Shown: positions 37,105-44,981, counted from the stretch's first letter. The stretch: DNA of 64,000 bases from Mesorhizobium sp. Root102 (GCF_001425625.1 NZ_LMCP01000003.1:62001-126000); one strand, 5' to 3'. The notes: generated from the sequence alone by a model not told the origin. Numbers and translations are program-made.

Positions 37105-38379
37105 TCAGTTTGCCTTTTTCGCCGGCGGGCGCACGGCACCGTCCTTCATCAGCCGATCGATATGCATGCGGATATGGGCCGCTTCCGCCGCTGTGTTTGC
37201 CAGCGCAATGGCACGGTCGAAGGCGACACGCGCCTCCTCGCCCCGGTCAAGCTGCATCAAAAGGCCACCCTTGAGGCCGAAGAAGTGGAAATAGCCGGAG
37301 AGCCGGTCCTCCAGCGGCTCGATCATGGCGAGCGCCTCTGCCGGACCACGCACCTTGGAGACCGCGACGGCCCGGTTGAGCGTGACCACCGGTGATGGCT
37401 GCATCTGCTCGAGCAAGCGGTAGAGCAGGTCGATCTCGTTCCAGTCGGTGTCCTCGGCCTTTTCGGCCCGCGCATGCAGCGCGGCAATAGCCGCTTGCAC
37501 CTGATAGGGGCCGGGCTTGCGATGGCGCAGCGCCTTGTCGACAAGCGCCAGCCCCTCATCGATCATCTTGCGGCTCCACAGGCCGCGATCCTGATCCTCG
37601 AGCAGTACGATCTCGCCGCTCTCGTCAAAACGAGCCGGTGCCCGCGCATGCTGCAGAAGCAGCAGTGCCGCCAGCCCCATGATCTCCGGCTCGGTCTGGA
37701 ACAGCCGCAGCAACAGCCGTGCCAGCCGGATCGCCTCCTCGCACAGCGGCGCGCGAGCCGGTGCCTCGCCGCTGTTGGTCGAATAGCCCTCGTTGAAGAT
37801 CAGGTAGACCATGGCGGCGACAGCGGCGAGCCGTTCCGACCGCTCGACGGCGCCTGGGGTCTCGAACGGCACGCCGGCGTCCGCGATGCGCGCCTTGGCG
37901 CGGGTGATGCGCTGCTCCATGGCGCTTTCGCCGACCAGGAAGGCGCGCGCGATCTGCTTGACGGTGAGGCCCGAGACAATGCGCAGCGCCACCGCGATCT
38001 GCTGCGTTGCCGGCAGATCGGGATGGCAGCAGATGAACAACAGCCGCAGAATGTCATCGCGGTAATGCGCCCCGTCCAGCCGCTCGGCGATATCGCTCTC
38101 GGCGTCCTCCAGGTCGGAAATCTGGTCTTCCTCCGGCATCGGCGCCTGCTTGGCGCGCTTGCGCACCGCATCGATGCCGCTGTTGCGGCCGACAAAGATC
38201 AGCCAGGCCGCGGGGTCACGCGGAGGCCCGTTCTGCGGCCAGTTCTTGATGGCCCTGAGGCACGCATCCTGGAAAGCTTCCTCCGCCGTATCGAGATCGC
38301 GGAAATAGCGCAGCAGCGCGCCCATCGCCTGCGGACGGGCGGCGCTGATCGCCGAGCTGATCCAGGCGAGTTCGGTCAT
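37105..38379 (-). CDS. ECF42-type sigma factor with C-terminal TPR-like extension
   Basis: The 424-residue protein has region 2 of an ECF sigma factor (about 10-80: LRYFRDLDTAEEAFQDACLRA), region 4 (about 115-175: GLTVKQIARAFLVGESAMEQRI) and a helical extension of about 230 residues with TPR-like repeats (DUF6596-type, YLIFNEGYSTN). This layout is that of group ECF42, which lacks a classic anti-sigma factor and uses the extension for control. Its start overlaps the stop of the DGPF gene by four bases (ATGA). A matching promoter precedes the pair, so positive autoregulation is likely. Confidence 0.9.
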   Translation of the reverse strand: MTELAWISSAISAARPQAMGALLRYFRDLDTAEEAFQDACLRAIKNWPQNGPPRDPAAWLIFVGRNSGIDAVRKRAKQAPMPEEDQISDLEDAESDIAERLDGAHYRDDILRLLFICCHPDLPATQQIAVALRIVSGLTVKQIARAFLVGESAMEQRITRAKARIADAGVPFETPGAVERSERLAAVAAMVYLIFNEGYSTNSGEAPARAPLCEEAIRLARLLLRLFQTEPEIMGLAALLLLQHARAPARFDESGEIVLLEDQDRGLWSRKMIDEGLALVDKALRHRKPGPYQVQAAIAALHARAEKAEDTDWNEIDLLYRLLEQMQPSPVVTLNRAVAVSKVRGPAEALAMIEPLEDRLSGYFHFFGLKGGLLMQLDRGEEARVAFDRAIALANTAAEAAHIRMHIDRLMKDGAVRPPAKKAN

Positions 38380-38750
38380 GCGGAAACCTTGGTGGGGTTG
38401 AAGACGGAGACCGGCCGAATCTCATAGGAGCCGCCACTCGGATTGACCTCGGAAAGCTCGCGAGCGAACTCCACGGCCTCATCGAGATCGGCGCATTCGA
38501 GCGTGTAGAAACCGAGGAACTGTTCCTTGGTTTCGGCAAACGGCCCGTCGATGACAACCGATTCGCCCTTGACTTTTCTCAGCGTCGTCGCCGCCGTGGT
38601 CGGTAAAAGCCGCGCCACCGGGCCAAGCCGGCCGGCCTTGGCATACTTGTCCTGGACGTCGAGGAGATTAGCCATGACCTCGTCGTCCTGAGCCTTGCTC
38701 CAGGAGCAGACGACGTCTTCGGAAGCATAGCAGAGGATTGCGTAGAGCAT
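38376..38750 (-). CDS. DGPF domain (YCII-related) protein, partner of the ECF42 sigma factor
   Basis: The 124-residue protein has the YCII-like ferredoxin fold with the signature VIDGPFAETKE near residue 67 and LGFYTLECAD after it. DGPF proteins are encoded next to ECF42 sigma factors across bacteria, and their biochemical role is not settled. Translation of the sigma factor is coupled to it through an ATGA overlap. The proposed promoter at 38775-38801 lies 24-51 bases upstream of the start codon. Confidence 0.9.
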   Translation of the reverse strand: MLYAILCYASEDVVCSWSKAQDDEVMANLLDVQDKYAKAGRLGPVARLLPTTAATTLRKVKGESVVIDGPFAETKEQFLGFYTLECADLDEAVEFARELSEVNPSGGSYEIRPVSVFNPTKVSA

Positions 38751-38774
38751 GGCTGGTCCTTTTCTCTGTCAAAG

Positions 38775-38801
38775 GACGAAACAGTAAGACCGATCCCGAC
38801 A
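38775..38801 (-). promoter_or_regulatory. Candidate ECF42-dependent promoter
   Basis: On the minus strand TGTCGG (38801-38796) is followed after 17 bases by CGTC (38778-38775). The motif I recall for ECF42 targets is TGTCGA at minus 35 and CG(A/T)C at minus 10, so nine of ten positions fit. It lies directly before the DGPF gene and would make the DGPF-sigma pair self-activating. Confidence 0.65.
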
Positions 38802-38858
38802 CGACGTCGATAAAAAAATCCCGATGCCGTGGATTTGACGGCGGCCGGTGGTCGCTAG

Positions 38859-39965
38859 TCAGCTTTCGCGCATCTTCAGCCATCGCAGCACGAGAACTTC
38901 CTCGTCATCGAGACCATCGATCGCGCGCTTGCGCTTGTTGGCCTGAGCCATTTCGTCCAGCAATCGCCCCTCTGACCAGGCGTCGAAGACCTGCGGATGG
39001 ATGTAGCATTTGCGGCAGACGGCGCGCGTGTTGCCCAGCCGCTCGGCAACCTTGTCGATGACGCTGTTCATCACCCGCTTTTGCTGCGCCTGGCTTTGCG
39101 GCAATTCCGTCTGTGCAAACAGCGAGGCTGCATGGATGGTGCCGCCCCATGTGCGGAAATGCTTCGAACTGAATGCATCCCCTAAGGCCTCGCGGATATA
39201 GCGGTTGACGTCCTCGGAACGGACCGGCCGCCTGCCGCCGTCCTCAGCGAGATACTGGAAAAGCTTCTGGCCAGGCAGGTCCTGCGCGCCACGCACGATT
39301 CCAGCGATGCGGCGGTCGATCAGCTTCAGCTTCCACTCCTTGCCGGACTTGCCCTTGAAGGCAAACCGAAGGCTTGAGCCGACGATATCGACGTGGCGGT
39401 CGCGCAATGTGGTCAGCCCGAAACTCTTGTTTTCGCGGGCGTAGGCGGCATTGCCGACCCGGATCATCGTGTTGTCGAGCAGCCAGACGACCGTGGCGAC
39501 GACACGCTCGAGCGGCAGGCCACGACGGCGCAGATCGCTGTCGATCCTGCGCCGCAGGTTCGGCAGGCTTTCGGCGAAGGCGACAAGGCTCGAATATTTG
39601 GCGCTGTCGCGTTCTTCGGCCCATTGGGGATGGTAGCGGTATTGCTTGCGTCCGCGCTCGTCCCTACCCGTTGCCTGGATGTGGCCGTCGGCTTCGGGCG
39701 AAATCCACACATCCGTCCAGGCCGGCGGAATGACGATCGCATCGATGCGCGCCCTGATAGGGTCCGGAACCACCCGCCCGTCCGGCCCCTTGTAGGAAAA
39801 CCCCTTGCCTGTCTTCAGTCGCCGAATACCGGGCTCGGCATCGCTGACATAGGTAAGCGACGCATGATCGGCCGAGCTTTGCACCCCGTTCTTCGGCTCG
39901 CTACTTTTCGGCCCAGCATCTTCCTCAGCCGAGCGGCTGGGCGACAATCCGGATTTTTGCAGCAT
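38859..39965 (-). CDS. DNA topoisomerase IB (poxvirus type)
   Basis: The 368-residue enzyme relaxes supercoils by nicking one strand. The catalytic region has RDRHVDIVGSSLRFAFKGKSGK (about 190-215) with the usual active-site Arg/Lys context, HFRTWGGT (His/Arg) near 275 and the nucleophilic Tyr in CRKCYIHP near 325. The N-terminal DNA-clamp domain with IPPAWTDVWI is complete. The ATG at 39965 has GGAG at good spacing, and the frame is open to a TTG at 39980. Bacterial homologues are often in stress regulons. GGAAC lies about 50 bases upstream, but the matching minus-10 box is poor. Confidence 0.92.
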   Translation of the reverse strand: MLQKSGLSPSRSAEEDAGPKSSEPKNGVQSSADHASLTYVSDAEPGIRRLKTGKGFSYKGPDGRVVPDPIRARIDAIVIPPAWTDVWISPEADGHIQATGRDERGRKQYRYHPQWAEERDSAKYSSLVAFAESLPNLRRRIDSDLRRRGLPLERVVATVVWLLDNTMIRVGNAAYARENKSFGLTTLRDRHVDIVGSSLRFAFKGKSGKEWKLKLIDRRIAGIVRGAQDLPGQKLFQYLAEDGGRRPVRSEDVNRYIREALGDAFSSKHFRTWGGTIHAASLFAQTELPQSQAQQKRVMNSVIDKVAERLGNTRAVCRKCYIHPQVFDAWSEGRLLDEMAQANKRKRAIDGLDDEEVLVLRWLKMRES

Positions 39966-40076
39966 GTCAGCTCCACGCAAATATCCGTAGATAAGCTACT
40001 GGCCGATTGCTGGTTCCACTCGCGTCCGAAAAGCCTGTGCGACGATATAGTGTCGGTCCCGGCGGAACTGGCGCAC

Positions 40077-41005
40077 CTACAGAGCGCCCTGTAGCTGGAT
40101 CAACGACGCGGACAAACGCCGCCGCGCTGCGAGCTGGAACTTGTAGCGCAGACAGCGCCAGGCTTCCGAGCGCCGCTTTGGGGCTGCCGCGGCCACCGCC
40201 AGGAAGCGTGCCGCGGTGTCCAGATCGCCGCGCGCATAGTGGACCCGGGAGATCTTGAGGGCGACAAGCCCTTCCCTGGCCTTGAGCGCCGAGATCAGGA
40301 TGTTACAGTCGGTAAGCGTGCGCAATTGTCGGCGCCAATCCAGGAAGCGCCTTACCGGATTGATCGCAAAGCGGTCGCCGGAACGTTCCGGCGAAACCTC
40401 GCAGACCATGACGGGTTGCGAAACCATGGCCAGCGATGCCTTGCTCATCAGCCGCGCCCAGAACAGCGTATCATGTCATAGGCCAATCCGACCGGGAATC
40501 TCGTCTCGCCGATCAGGGATCGGGATTCCAGAACGCTGCCCACGGCGACCGAATGTATGTCGCCTTTCGCATAGGCCGAAGCATTTGCCAAGCACACGGC
40601 CCGATAGCCGTTTGGCACCTTGATCTGTCGATCCTGGCCGTTCACCCTTCGCCGGTAGGCGCTTACGATCATATCGGCTTTAGGCTGCTCCTCCACCTGC
40701 CGGAGCAGCAAGCGCAATCCGCCTTGCAGGTGCAGGTCGTCGGCGTCGATCGGGTATATCCAGAGATGGACCGCCTCCGCCAGCGCCACATTGCGAGCAC
40801 CGCCGGCATCGCGGCAACTGGCCGGCAGCACGCGCAACGGCAACGACCGTTCCGCCGCGGCCTGCCGCGCCACGGCCGCCGTGCCGTCTGTCGATGCATC
40901 GTCGACCAGCAGTATCTCGCCGATGATGTCGGCCTCGCTGCGAAGCGTTGCCGTGATGGTCGCCGCCGCGTTGCAAGCAGGAATGACGACACTGATCGCT
41001 CTCAA
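40077..41005 (-). pseudogene. Glycosyltransferase family 2 gene split by a frameshift
   Basis: The 5' part (41005 to about 40475) encodes a GT-A nucleotide-binding half with SVVIPACNAAATI, LLVDDASTDGTA, GGARNVAL and a Asp-Ala-Asp metal motif (PIDADDLHL). The 3' part (about 40475 to 40077) continues in another frame: DTLFWARL, then LAMVSQPVMVCE and a basic helical tail. The homology passes across a point near 40470-40480 where one base appears to be missing. Together they would give about 308 residues. The start is a TTG just after a stop codon, and the transposon at 41044 has inserted 31 bases upstream, cutting it from its old promoter. Confidence 0.75.
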
Positions 41006-41043
41006 TTACAAAACCCCGCGCCTCGCGCTTGAGGATACAATTT

Positions 41044-41069
41044 GGGAATTATCCCCTTGACGTACGTAC
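41044..41069 (+). repeat. Left terminal inverted repeat of the transposon
   Basis: The end starts GGGAATTATCCCCTTGA, then CG, then TACGTAC. The first 17 bases and last seven are identical to the right end read inverted. The 8-bp target duplicate TACAATTT abuts it on the left. Confidence 0.92.
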
Positions 41070-41092
41070 GGTGATTGCCCTATATTGAGGGC

Positions 41093-41980
41093 ATGAGCAA
41101 GAGCAAATCCCCACTGTTTTCGGTTCGCGACTTCTTCGCCCGGTTTCCGGACGACGATGCCTGCCTGAACCACATCATGGAAGTCCGCTTCGGCATGAAG
41201 CATCCGTGCCGGAAGTGCCTGAACGTTGCCACGTTCCATCGCCTTTCCAAGGTCCGTGCGTTCGCTTGCTCGCAGTGCGGTGATCATGTTCATCCGACTG
41301 CCGGCACCGTGTTCGAAGATACCCGTACGCCGCTGCAATCGTGGTTCTATGCCATCTATCTGTTCGTCACGACGCGCCACGGCGTTTCCGGTAAAGAACT
41401 CCAGCGCCAGCTTGGCGTGACCTACAAGACCGCCTACCGCATGGGCATGAAAATCCGCGAGCTTATCGGCTCACTTCAGAACTTTGACATGCTGCAAGGC
41501 CACGTCGAAATGGATGAGGCCTATGTGGGCGGCTATCGTCCTGGCACACGCGGTCGCGGCGCCGCCGGCAAGACCATCGTCATGGGCATGAAGGAACGTG
41601 GCGGCGACATGCGCGCCGTGGTGATCCCGGACGTAAAGAAGGCTACGCTTCGTGACGTGACGCTTCGCAACGTCAAGCCCGGATCTGCCGTCTCGACCGA
41701 CGAACTCATGTCTTACGGTTTATTGGAAGGCGACGGCTACAAGCACGGCACCGTGACGCACTCGCAAAAGGATTGGTCGCACTACGATTGGCGGGATGGG
41801 GAAACCTATTCGACAAACCATGTCGAAAGTTTTTGGGTTCTGTTCAAGCGGTCGGTTCGCTCGACGCACATTCACGTGTCGTCAAAGCACATGCACCGCT
41901 ATCTGGACGAGTTCACTTTTCGGTCGAACCATCGCCAGATGCAGAACGCGATGTTCGATCTGATTGTGGCTCGTGTTTGA
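41093..41980 (+). CDS. IS1595-family transposase (ISXO2-like)
   Basis: The 295-residue transposase has an N-terminal zinc ribbon (CRKC at about residue 40 and CSQC at about 60), a helix-turn-helix (GVSGKELQRQLGVTYKTAYRM in parts, about 100-120) and a DDE-type catalytic domain. The first Asp is in EMDEAYVGG (near 141), the second in STDELMSY (near 202) and the third acidic/Asn position in NHVESFW (near 243). All are intact, so it should be active. The ATG at 41093 follows GAGGG closely. The left terminal repeat probably contains the promoter. Its 3' end overlaps an antisense small gene. Confidence 0.92.
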   Translation: MSKSKSPLFSVRDFFARFPDDDACLNHIMEVRFGMKHPCRKCLNVATFHRLSKVRAFACSQCGDHVHPTAGTVFEDTRTPLQSWFYAIYLFVTTRHGVSGKELQRQLGVTYKTAYRMGMKIRELIGSLQNFDMLQGHVEMDEAYVGGYRPGTRGRGAAGKTIVMGMKERGGDMRAVVIPDVKKATLRDVTLRNVKPGSAVSTDELMSYGLLEGDGYKHGTVTHSQKDWSHYDWRDGETYSTNHVESFWVLFKRSVRSTHIHVSSKHMHRYLDEFTFRSNHRQMQNAMFDLIVARV

Positions 41981-42104
41981 TGACTTTGGCTGCTGCCGAC
42001 AAGAAGTCGGCCTCCCTCACCGGACCAACACCAGCCTCTTCTTGCTGGCGGACGAAGTCGGCCAAGCGGCCCGTCTTCTGCGCCTCCGATAAGGTTAACA
42101 TCAT
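41913..42104 (-). CDS. Small cargo protein, antisense at the transposase 3' end
   Basis: A 63-residue protein: an N-terminal helix and charged middle (LTLSEAQKTGRLADFVRQQE) then a basic, Ser/Arg-rich tail (DRTSRSASGDGS). I recall small alphaproteobacterial proteins with this layout but know no function. AAGGA precedes the start, and two adjacent ATGs (42104, 42101) are possible. The last 68 bases overlap the transposase gene on the other strand, so antisense effects are possible. Confidence 0.55.
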   Translation of the reverse strand: MMLTLSEAQKTGRLADFVRQQEEAGVGPVREADFLSAAAKVIKHEPQSDRTSRSASGDGSTEK

Positions 42105-42284
42105 GTGTCCTTTTACAGTTGCCATCCTGCGATGATAGCACGTAACCTATATAAGCGCGAACTTCGGGAGGGTTTGATGTCCGTAGCCCTGCGTCTGGTG
42201 AGGCTTCTGCGCCGCTTGCCGCACTCCAGATCGTTCGACAAACACTTGACCGATTGCGCGGCGCTGGAGACGATATACCGGGTC

Positions 42285-42665
42285 TCATACCCGGCGATGC
42301 CAGCGCTTTCGATGTCGCACGTCCTGCGCCTTGTTCCTCTCCCAAGCTTCTACCCGTCCAGCCCGCATCCAATGCATGAGCGCGTCGACGCTACCGTGAT
42401 CGCTTATGACTTCGTCCGGCGCCGGCTGGATGAAAAACCTCTCGACGCTGCCTAGCTCCTGCAATCGGATCAAATCGTTCCAGAGCCGCGAGGCAAGGTC
42501 GTGCAGTGTCTCGTCTGTCACAATCACATAGGCGATGTTGCGCTTTGCGTGCATACCAGGCTTGCACCATCGCTTGACGAATGACAGCACCTCGCGGGTC
42601 AAGCGCGGCGTGTCCTCGATGTCATACTTCGTAATGACCTGCAGAATGAATACCGAATGCGGCAT
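42285..42665 (-). CDS. Cargo protein of unknown function
   Basis: The protein (126 residues from ATG 42665) has a beta-strand-like opening (HSVFILQVITKYD), a helical core and a basic C-terminus (RHRKRWHRRV). The ATG was chosen for AAGGATG eight bases upstream; in-frame alternatives at 42713 and 42755 would run into the hairpin region. No family recognised. It is downstream of the gene at 42933 on the same strand, with the structured intergenic region between them. Confidence 0.55.
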   Translation of the reverse strand: MPHSVFILQVITKYDIEDTPRLTREVLSFVKRWCKPGMHAKRNIAYVIVTDETLHDLASRLWNDLIRLQELGSVERFFIQPAPDEVISDHGSVDALMHWMRAGRVEAWERNKAQDVRHRKRWHRRV

Positions 42666-42742
42666 AGGGGCATCCTTGCGGGCTGCCCAGCGGCGCCCGA
42701 CATTCTTCATTGGCATACAAATGATTTGTTGGTATAAAGGTG

Positions 42743-42782
42743 CCCGCCGGGGCACCGTGGCTACGCCACGTTAACCGGCGGG
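42743..42782. other. Nested hairpin in the transposon cargo region
   Basis: CCCGCCGG at 42743-42750 pairs perfectly with CCGGCGGG at 42775-42782. Inside it GTGGC (42757-42761) pairs with GCCAC (42765-42769). An alternative fold, GGTGCCC with GGGCACC across 42740-42756, competes with the outer stem. It lies in the leader of the 42665 gene on the minus strand. Confidence 0.6.
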
Positions 42783-42832
42783 GCTTTAGTCAGTCCAATA
42801 ACACCATAGGCTTCGCGGCCCTTACCGCTTCC

Positions 42833-42880
42833 TAGCTTGTGTTCTGTGTCACGACCGCCGGCAAGCTAAGACGTGACACA
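42833..42880. other. Interleaved inverted repeats (pseudoknot topology)
   Basis: Stem A: TAGCTTG (42833-42839) with CAAGCTA (42862-42868). Stem B: TGTGTCACG (42845-42853) with CGTGACACA (42872-42880). Both are perfect, and their order A-B-A'-B' is that of an H-type pseudoknot. On the minus strand this RNA would lie between the gene ending at 42933 and the start at 42665. It could be a structured leader, a small RNA, or a DNA-level protein site with two overlapping dyads. Confidence 0.65.
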
Positions 42881-42903
42881 CTCGATCCTATCTTGAGAAG
42901 AGC

Positions 42904-42926
42904 GACGTGTTCGGCCTGAACACGTC
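42904..42926 (-). terminator. Hairpin directly after the 42933 gene
   Basis: GACGTGTTC (42904-42912) pairs perfectly with GAACACGTC (42918-42926) around a five-base loop, seven bases beyond the stop codon on the minus strand. Flanking CTC/GAG bases extend the stem. The tail TCTTCTC is only partly T-rich. It probably separates the 42933 gene from the downstream cargo gene. Confidence 0.6.
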
Positions 42927-42932
42927 CCTCTT

Positions 42933-43739
42933 TCATGCCTCCCCGATGTGGATTTCTCCCTCGCCGCCCTCGTAGATCATGTCGAAGGCACTCGCTGCTA
43001 ACCTCAGCCACTTCACGCGCATCTGCATCCTGAACTCGGTTCCGGGCTCGGGAAGTTCCTTGAGCAAGCCTTGAATGAAGGGGTGGTATCCGTCGCCACC
43101 GTCGCCGTTCTTACGTTTTAGGGCCAGCGGATGCTGATCTGCCGTAAGTGGCTCCGGCGCATCGCCCTCAGACGGCGGCGTGGCGTTGAAGCTCCCGACC
43201 ACGGGGCGGATTAGTCTGTCGTTACCATGCTCAAAGTACCCGGCAATGCGGCCATTCCGGTCGAATGCGTGACGCGCCCTGTCTGCCTGCTTCGGGGCTA
43301 CGCCGTACCCGACGAAGGCGCGCTCAAGGGCCAAAGGCCGCGGCGGAAGTTGCTTGTTCCGATAATCGTCGTAAACCCTCCGGTAGAGAGGCACGTTCAG
43401 AAAGGCGTCTGCGAGGGCTGGCTTCTTTCGGGCTTCATCAACTATCGCGAAGCCAAGGTCTGTCAGCGTATACTTGTTCGCTACAGTTTCGATGACGCCG
43501 AACATGCGCGCCGTCGCGATCTTAAGGCGAAAGTTTCCGCTGTTCGGCTGCTGCTTCATAAAGCCTGCGAGTTGGTCGATATCGGCGGGATGGCCGCCTG
43601 CTGCGATCAGCGCGTTAGCGACAGCTGCGGCGTCATTTAGATCGCCGTAGGGGAACTGAATTGTGGATTGCTCACGGGACTGACGGTCCGCCTGCTTGGG
43701 CGGAACGGACTGTGCAGGCTTGTTCGCTTCATCGGCCAT
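42933..43739 (-). CDS. Cargo protein of unknown function with winged-helix-like N-terminus
   Basis: The 268-residue protein opens with a polar leader, then a segment (about 28-105) that reads like a winged helix: a helix after FPYGDLNDAAAVANAL, ADIDQLAGFM, and a final KYTLTDLGFAIVD strand as in many regulator folds. The rest (about 110-268) is alpha/beta with a loop rich in Pro, Asp and Gly. The layout recalls DUF5343-type proteins, but I am not certain. The ATG has GGAGG five bases upstream. It is divergent from the methyltransferase and ends at a terminator-like hairpin. Confidence 0.65.
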   Translation of the reverse strand: MADEANKPAQSVPPKQADRQSREQSTIQFPYGDLNDAAAVANALIAAGGHPADIDQLAGFMKQQPNSGNFRLKIATARMFGVIETVANKYTLTDLGFAIVDEARKKPALADAFLNVPLYRRVYDDYRNKQLPPRPLALERAFVGYGVAPKQADRARHAFDRNGRIAGYFEHGNDRLIRPVVGSFNATPPSEGDAPEPLTADQHPLALKRKNGDGGDGYHPFIQGLLKELPEPGTEFRMQMRVKWLRLAASAFDMIYEGGEGEIHIGEA

Positions 43740-44030
43740 CGCCGCCTCCGTATCCCCGAAAGGGACAAACCACGTCCCGGATCAGGACGCGCGGCGACTC
43801 CAATACTCTCGCTTCAGCGGCGAGTCCATCCCTAGTCTGGATTTTTATGAGAATTCTGCATCTATCCCCAGAACATCACCGGAACATGGCCGTAGCTGTC
43901 AAGGCTTGCCGGAAATGGGGACGCGTACATCAATTCCGCCAAGAGTCTGAGTCAATTGGTCGCATGCCGTTAAAGCTTCCTTAACCATATGATTCTGTTA
44001 TGGTTTTGCCTTAACGGAGGGCGAATCGCC
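43740..44030. promoter_or_regulatory. Divergent promoter region of the cargo genes
   Basis: This gap separates the 42933 gene (minus) from the methyltransferase (plus) and must hold both promoters. The part from about 43970 to 44015 is AT-rich, and GGAGG for the methyltransferase lies at 44016-44020. No clear operator dyad was found. Confidence 0.4.
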
Positions 44031-44633
44031 TTGGACGCGACCTATAATCTCAACGGCGGCTTTAAGCCGACCATGAAGCGGTTCGCCGATTTGGCTGGCC
44101 CGGACTACTTCCCGACACCAGCATGGGCGACACACGCCCTTATGGAAAACGAGAAATTCGTCGGCGAGATATGGGAGAGCGCCTGCGGCGACGGCGCAAT
44201 GTCTCGCGTGCTGGAAAGCCGCGGCAACCCTGTCCGGAGTTCGGACCTCTTTGACCGGGGCTTCGGCACGGCTGGTATTGACTTCAACACGGCCACGACG
44301 CCGGCAGACAACATCGTGACCAATCCGCCGTACAACAGCGCTGAGAGCTTCGTACGATCTGGCGTGAAGCTGGCGCGGAACAAGTTTGCATTGCTTCTCA
44401 GGCTTGCCTTCCTAGAGGGTGCAAACCGCGCCAATACGATCTTCGCAGAGTGCCCGCCGGCTCGCGTCTGGGTGTTCAGCGAGCGGATCACGTTCTACCC
44501 AGCCGGGGCCGTGCAAGCAGGATCCGGCACGACAGCATATGCCTGGTTCGTCTGGGACAAAGGCGCCCCGGCCCAAACAGAATTGAAGTGGTTCAGGCCG
44601 GGTTACAAGGCACAGTTCTCTAAGGTCGTTTAA
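44031..44633 (+). CDS. NPPY-motif DNA adenine methyltransferase-like protein
   Basis: The 200-residue protein has a shortened Rossmann methyltransferase fold: SAM-binding ESACGDGAM (near residue 50) and the catalytic TNPPYNSAESF (near 97), which flips and methylates an adenine amino group. The C-terminal half (RVWVFSERITFYP, TAYAWFVWD) completes the sheet. No separate target-recognition domain and no restriction gene are visible, so it is an orphan of the kind found in phages and mobile elements. The start is uncertain: TTG 44031 is preceded by GGAGG ten bases away, while ATGs at 43989 and 44073 are alternatives. Confidence 0.75.
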   Translation: MDATYNLNGGFKPTMKRFADLAGPDYFPTPAWATHALMENEKFVGEIWESACGDGAMSRVLESRGNPVRSSDLFDRGFGTAGIDFNTATTPADNIVTNPPYNSAESFVRSGVKLARNKFALLLRLAFLEGANRANTIFAECPPARVWVFSERITFYPAGAVQAGSGTTAYAWFVWDKGAPAQTELKWFRPGYKAQFSKVV

Positions 44634-44901
44634 AGCCCCTAGGGATAGCAATCAAATGCCCGTCATGGATTAGATTGCCGGGCTGCTTTTTGTGAGATTT
44701 GATGTTTCGAACTATCTGAGAAAAACGATCGTCATTTCGACCGTCTAGCTGTTCTTCGTCGTCGGCGTTTAGCGGAATGCGCTTCCGCAACTCTGAAATC
44801 AACCTTGTAGTGGTGATCTGACGACCGGGCTGCGCATCTACGACTGCCAGCACATCCGGCCCAATATCTGCTTCGCCCACTCTTCCCGGTTTCTTTGCCA
44901 T
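44620..44901 (-). CDS. Small cargo protein with a winged-helix-like domain
   Basis: The 93-residue protein has a basic start (MAKKPGRVGE) and a segment ITTTRLISELRKRI followed by GRNDDRFSQIVRNIKSH. The latter resembles the small DNA-binding modules next to HNH or other nuclease domains, where a (D/N)xRFxQ-VRN-x-SH pattern recurs. No nuclease domain is present here. A strong GGGAGGGG site precedes the ATG at 44901. Its 3' end overlaps the methyltransferase gene by 14 bases in opposite orientation. DNA binding is inferred. Confidence 0.65.
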   Translation of the reverse strand: MAKKPGRVGEADIGPDVLAVVDAQPGRQITTTRLISELRKRIPLNADDEEQLDGRNDDRFSQIVRNIKSHKKQPGNLIHDGHLIAIPRGFKRP

Positions 44902-44955
44902 TTCTTCCCCTCCCGTTAGGTGGGGGAGAATGACTCGGAACTGCGGTTCAGGCAA

Positions 44956-44981
44956 GTACGTATCTCAAGGGGATAATTCCC
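44956..44981 (-). repeat. Right terminal inverted repeat of the transposon
   Basis: Read inverted it is identical to the left end at 24 of 26 positions; the two differing bases are at positions 18-19. The second copy of the 8-bp target duplicate TACAATTT follows at 44982-44989. Confidence 0.92.

Larger units (their letters stand above)
41044..44981. mobile_element. IS1595-family transposon with five cargo genes
   Basis: The 3,938-bp element is bounded by 26-bp inverted ends (24 of 26 identical) and flanked by an exact 8-bp direct repeat TACAATTT at 41036-41043 and 44982-44989. Eight-base target duplications are typical of IS1595 elements. It encodes an ISXO2-like transposase plus five other genes: a small protein, two unknown proteins, an NPPY-type DNA methyltransferase and a small helix-turn-helix-like protein. 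The intact ends, duplication and open transposase frame indicate a recent, probably still mobile, insertion between the glycosyltransferase and transglutaminase genes. Confidence 0.92.

Noticed and set aside
39990..40016. GGAAC upstream of the topoisomerase IB gene as an EcfG promoter
   Set aside because: With a 16-base spacer the minus-10 position reads GCTT instead of CGTT; the match is too weak to list as a feature.
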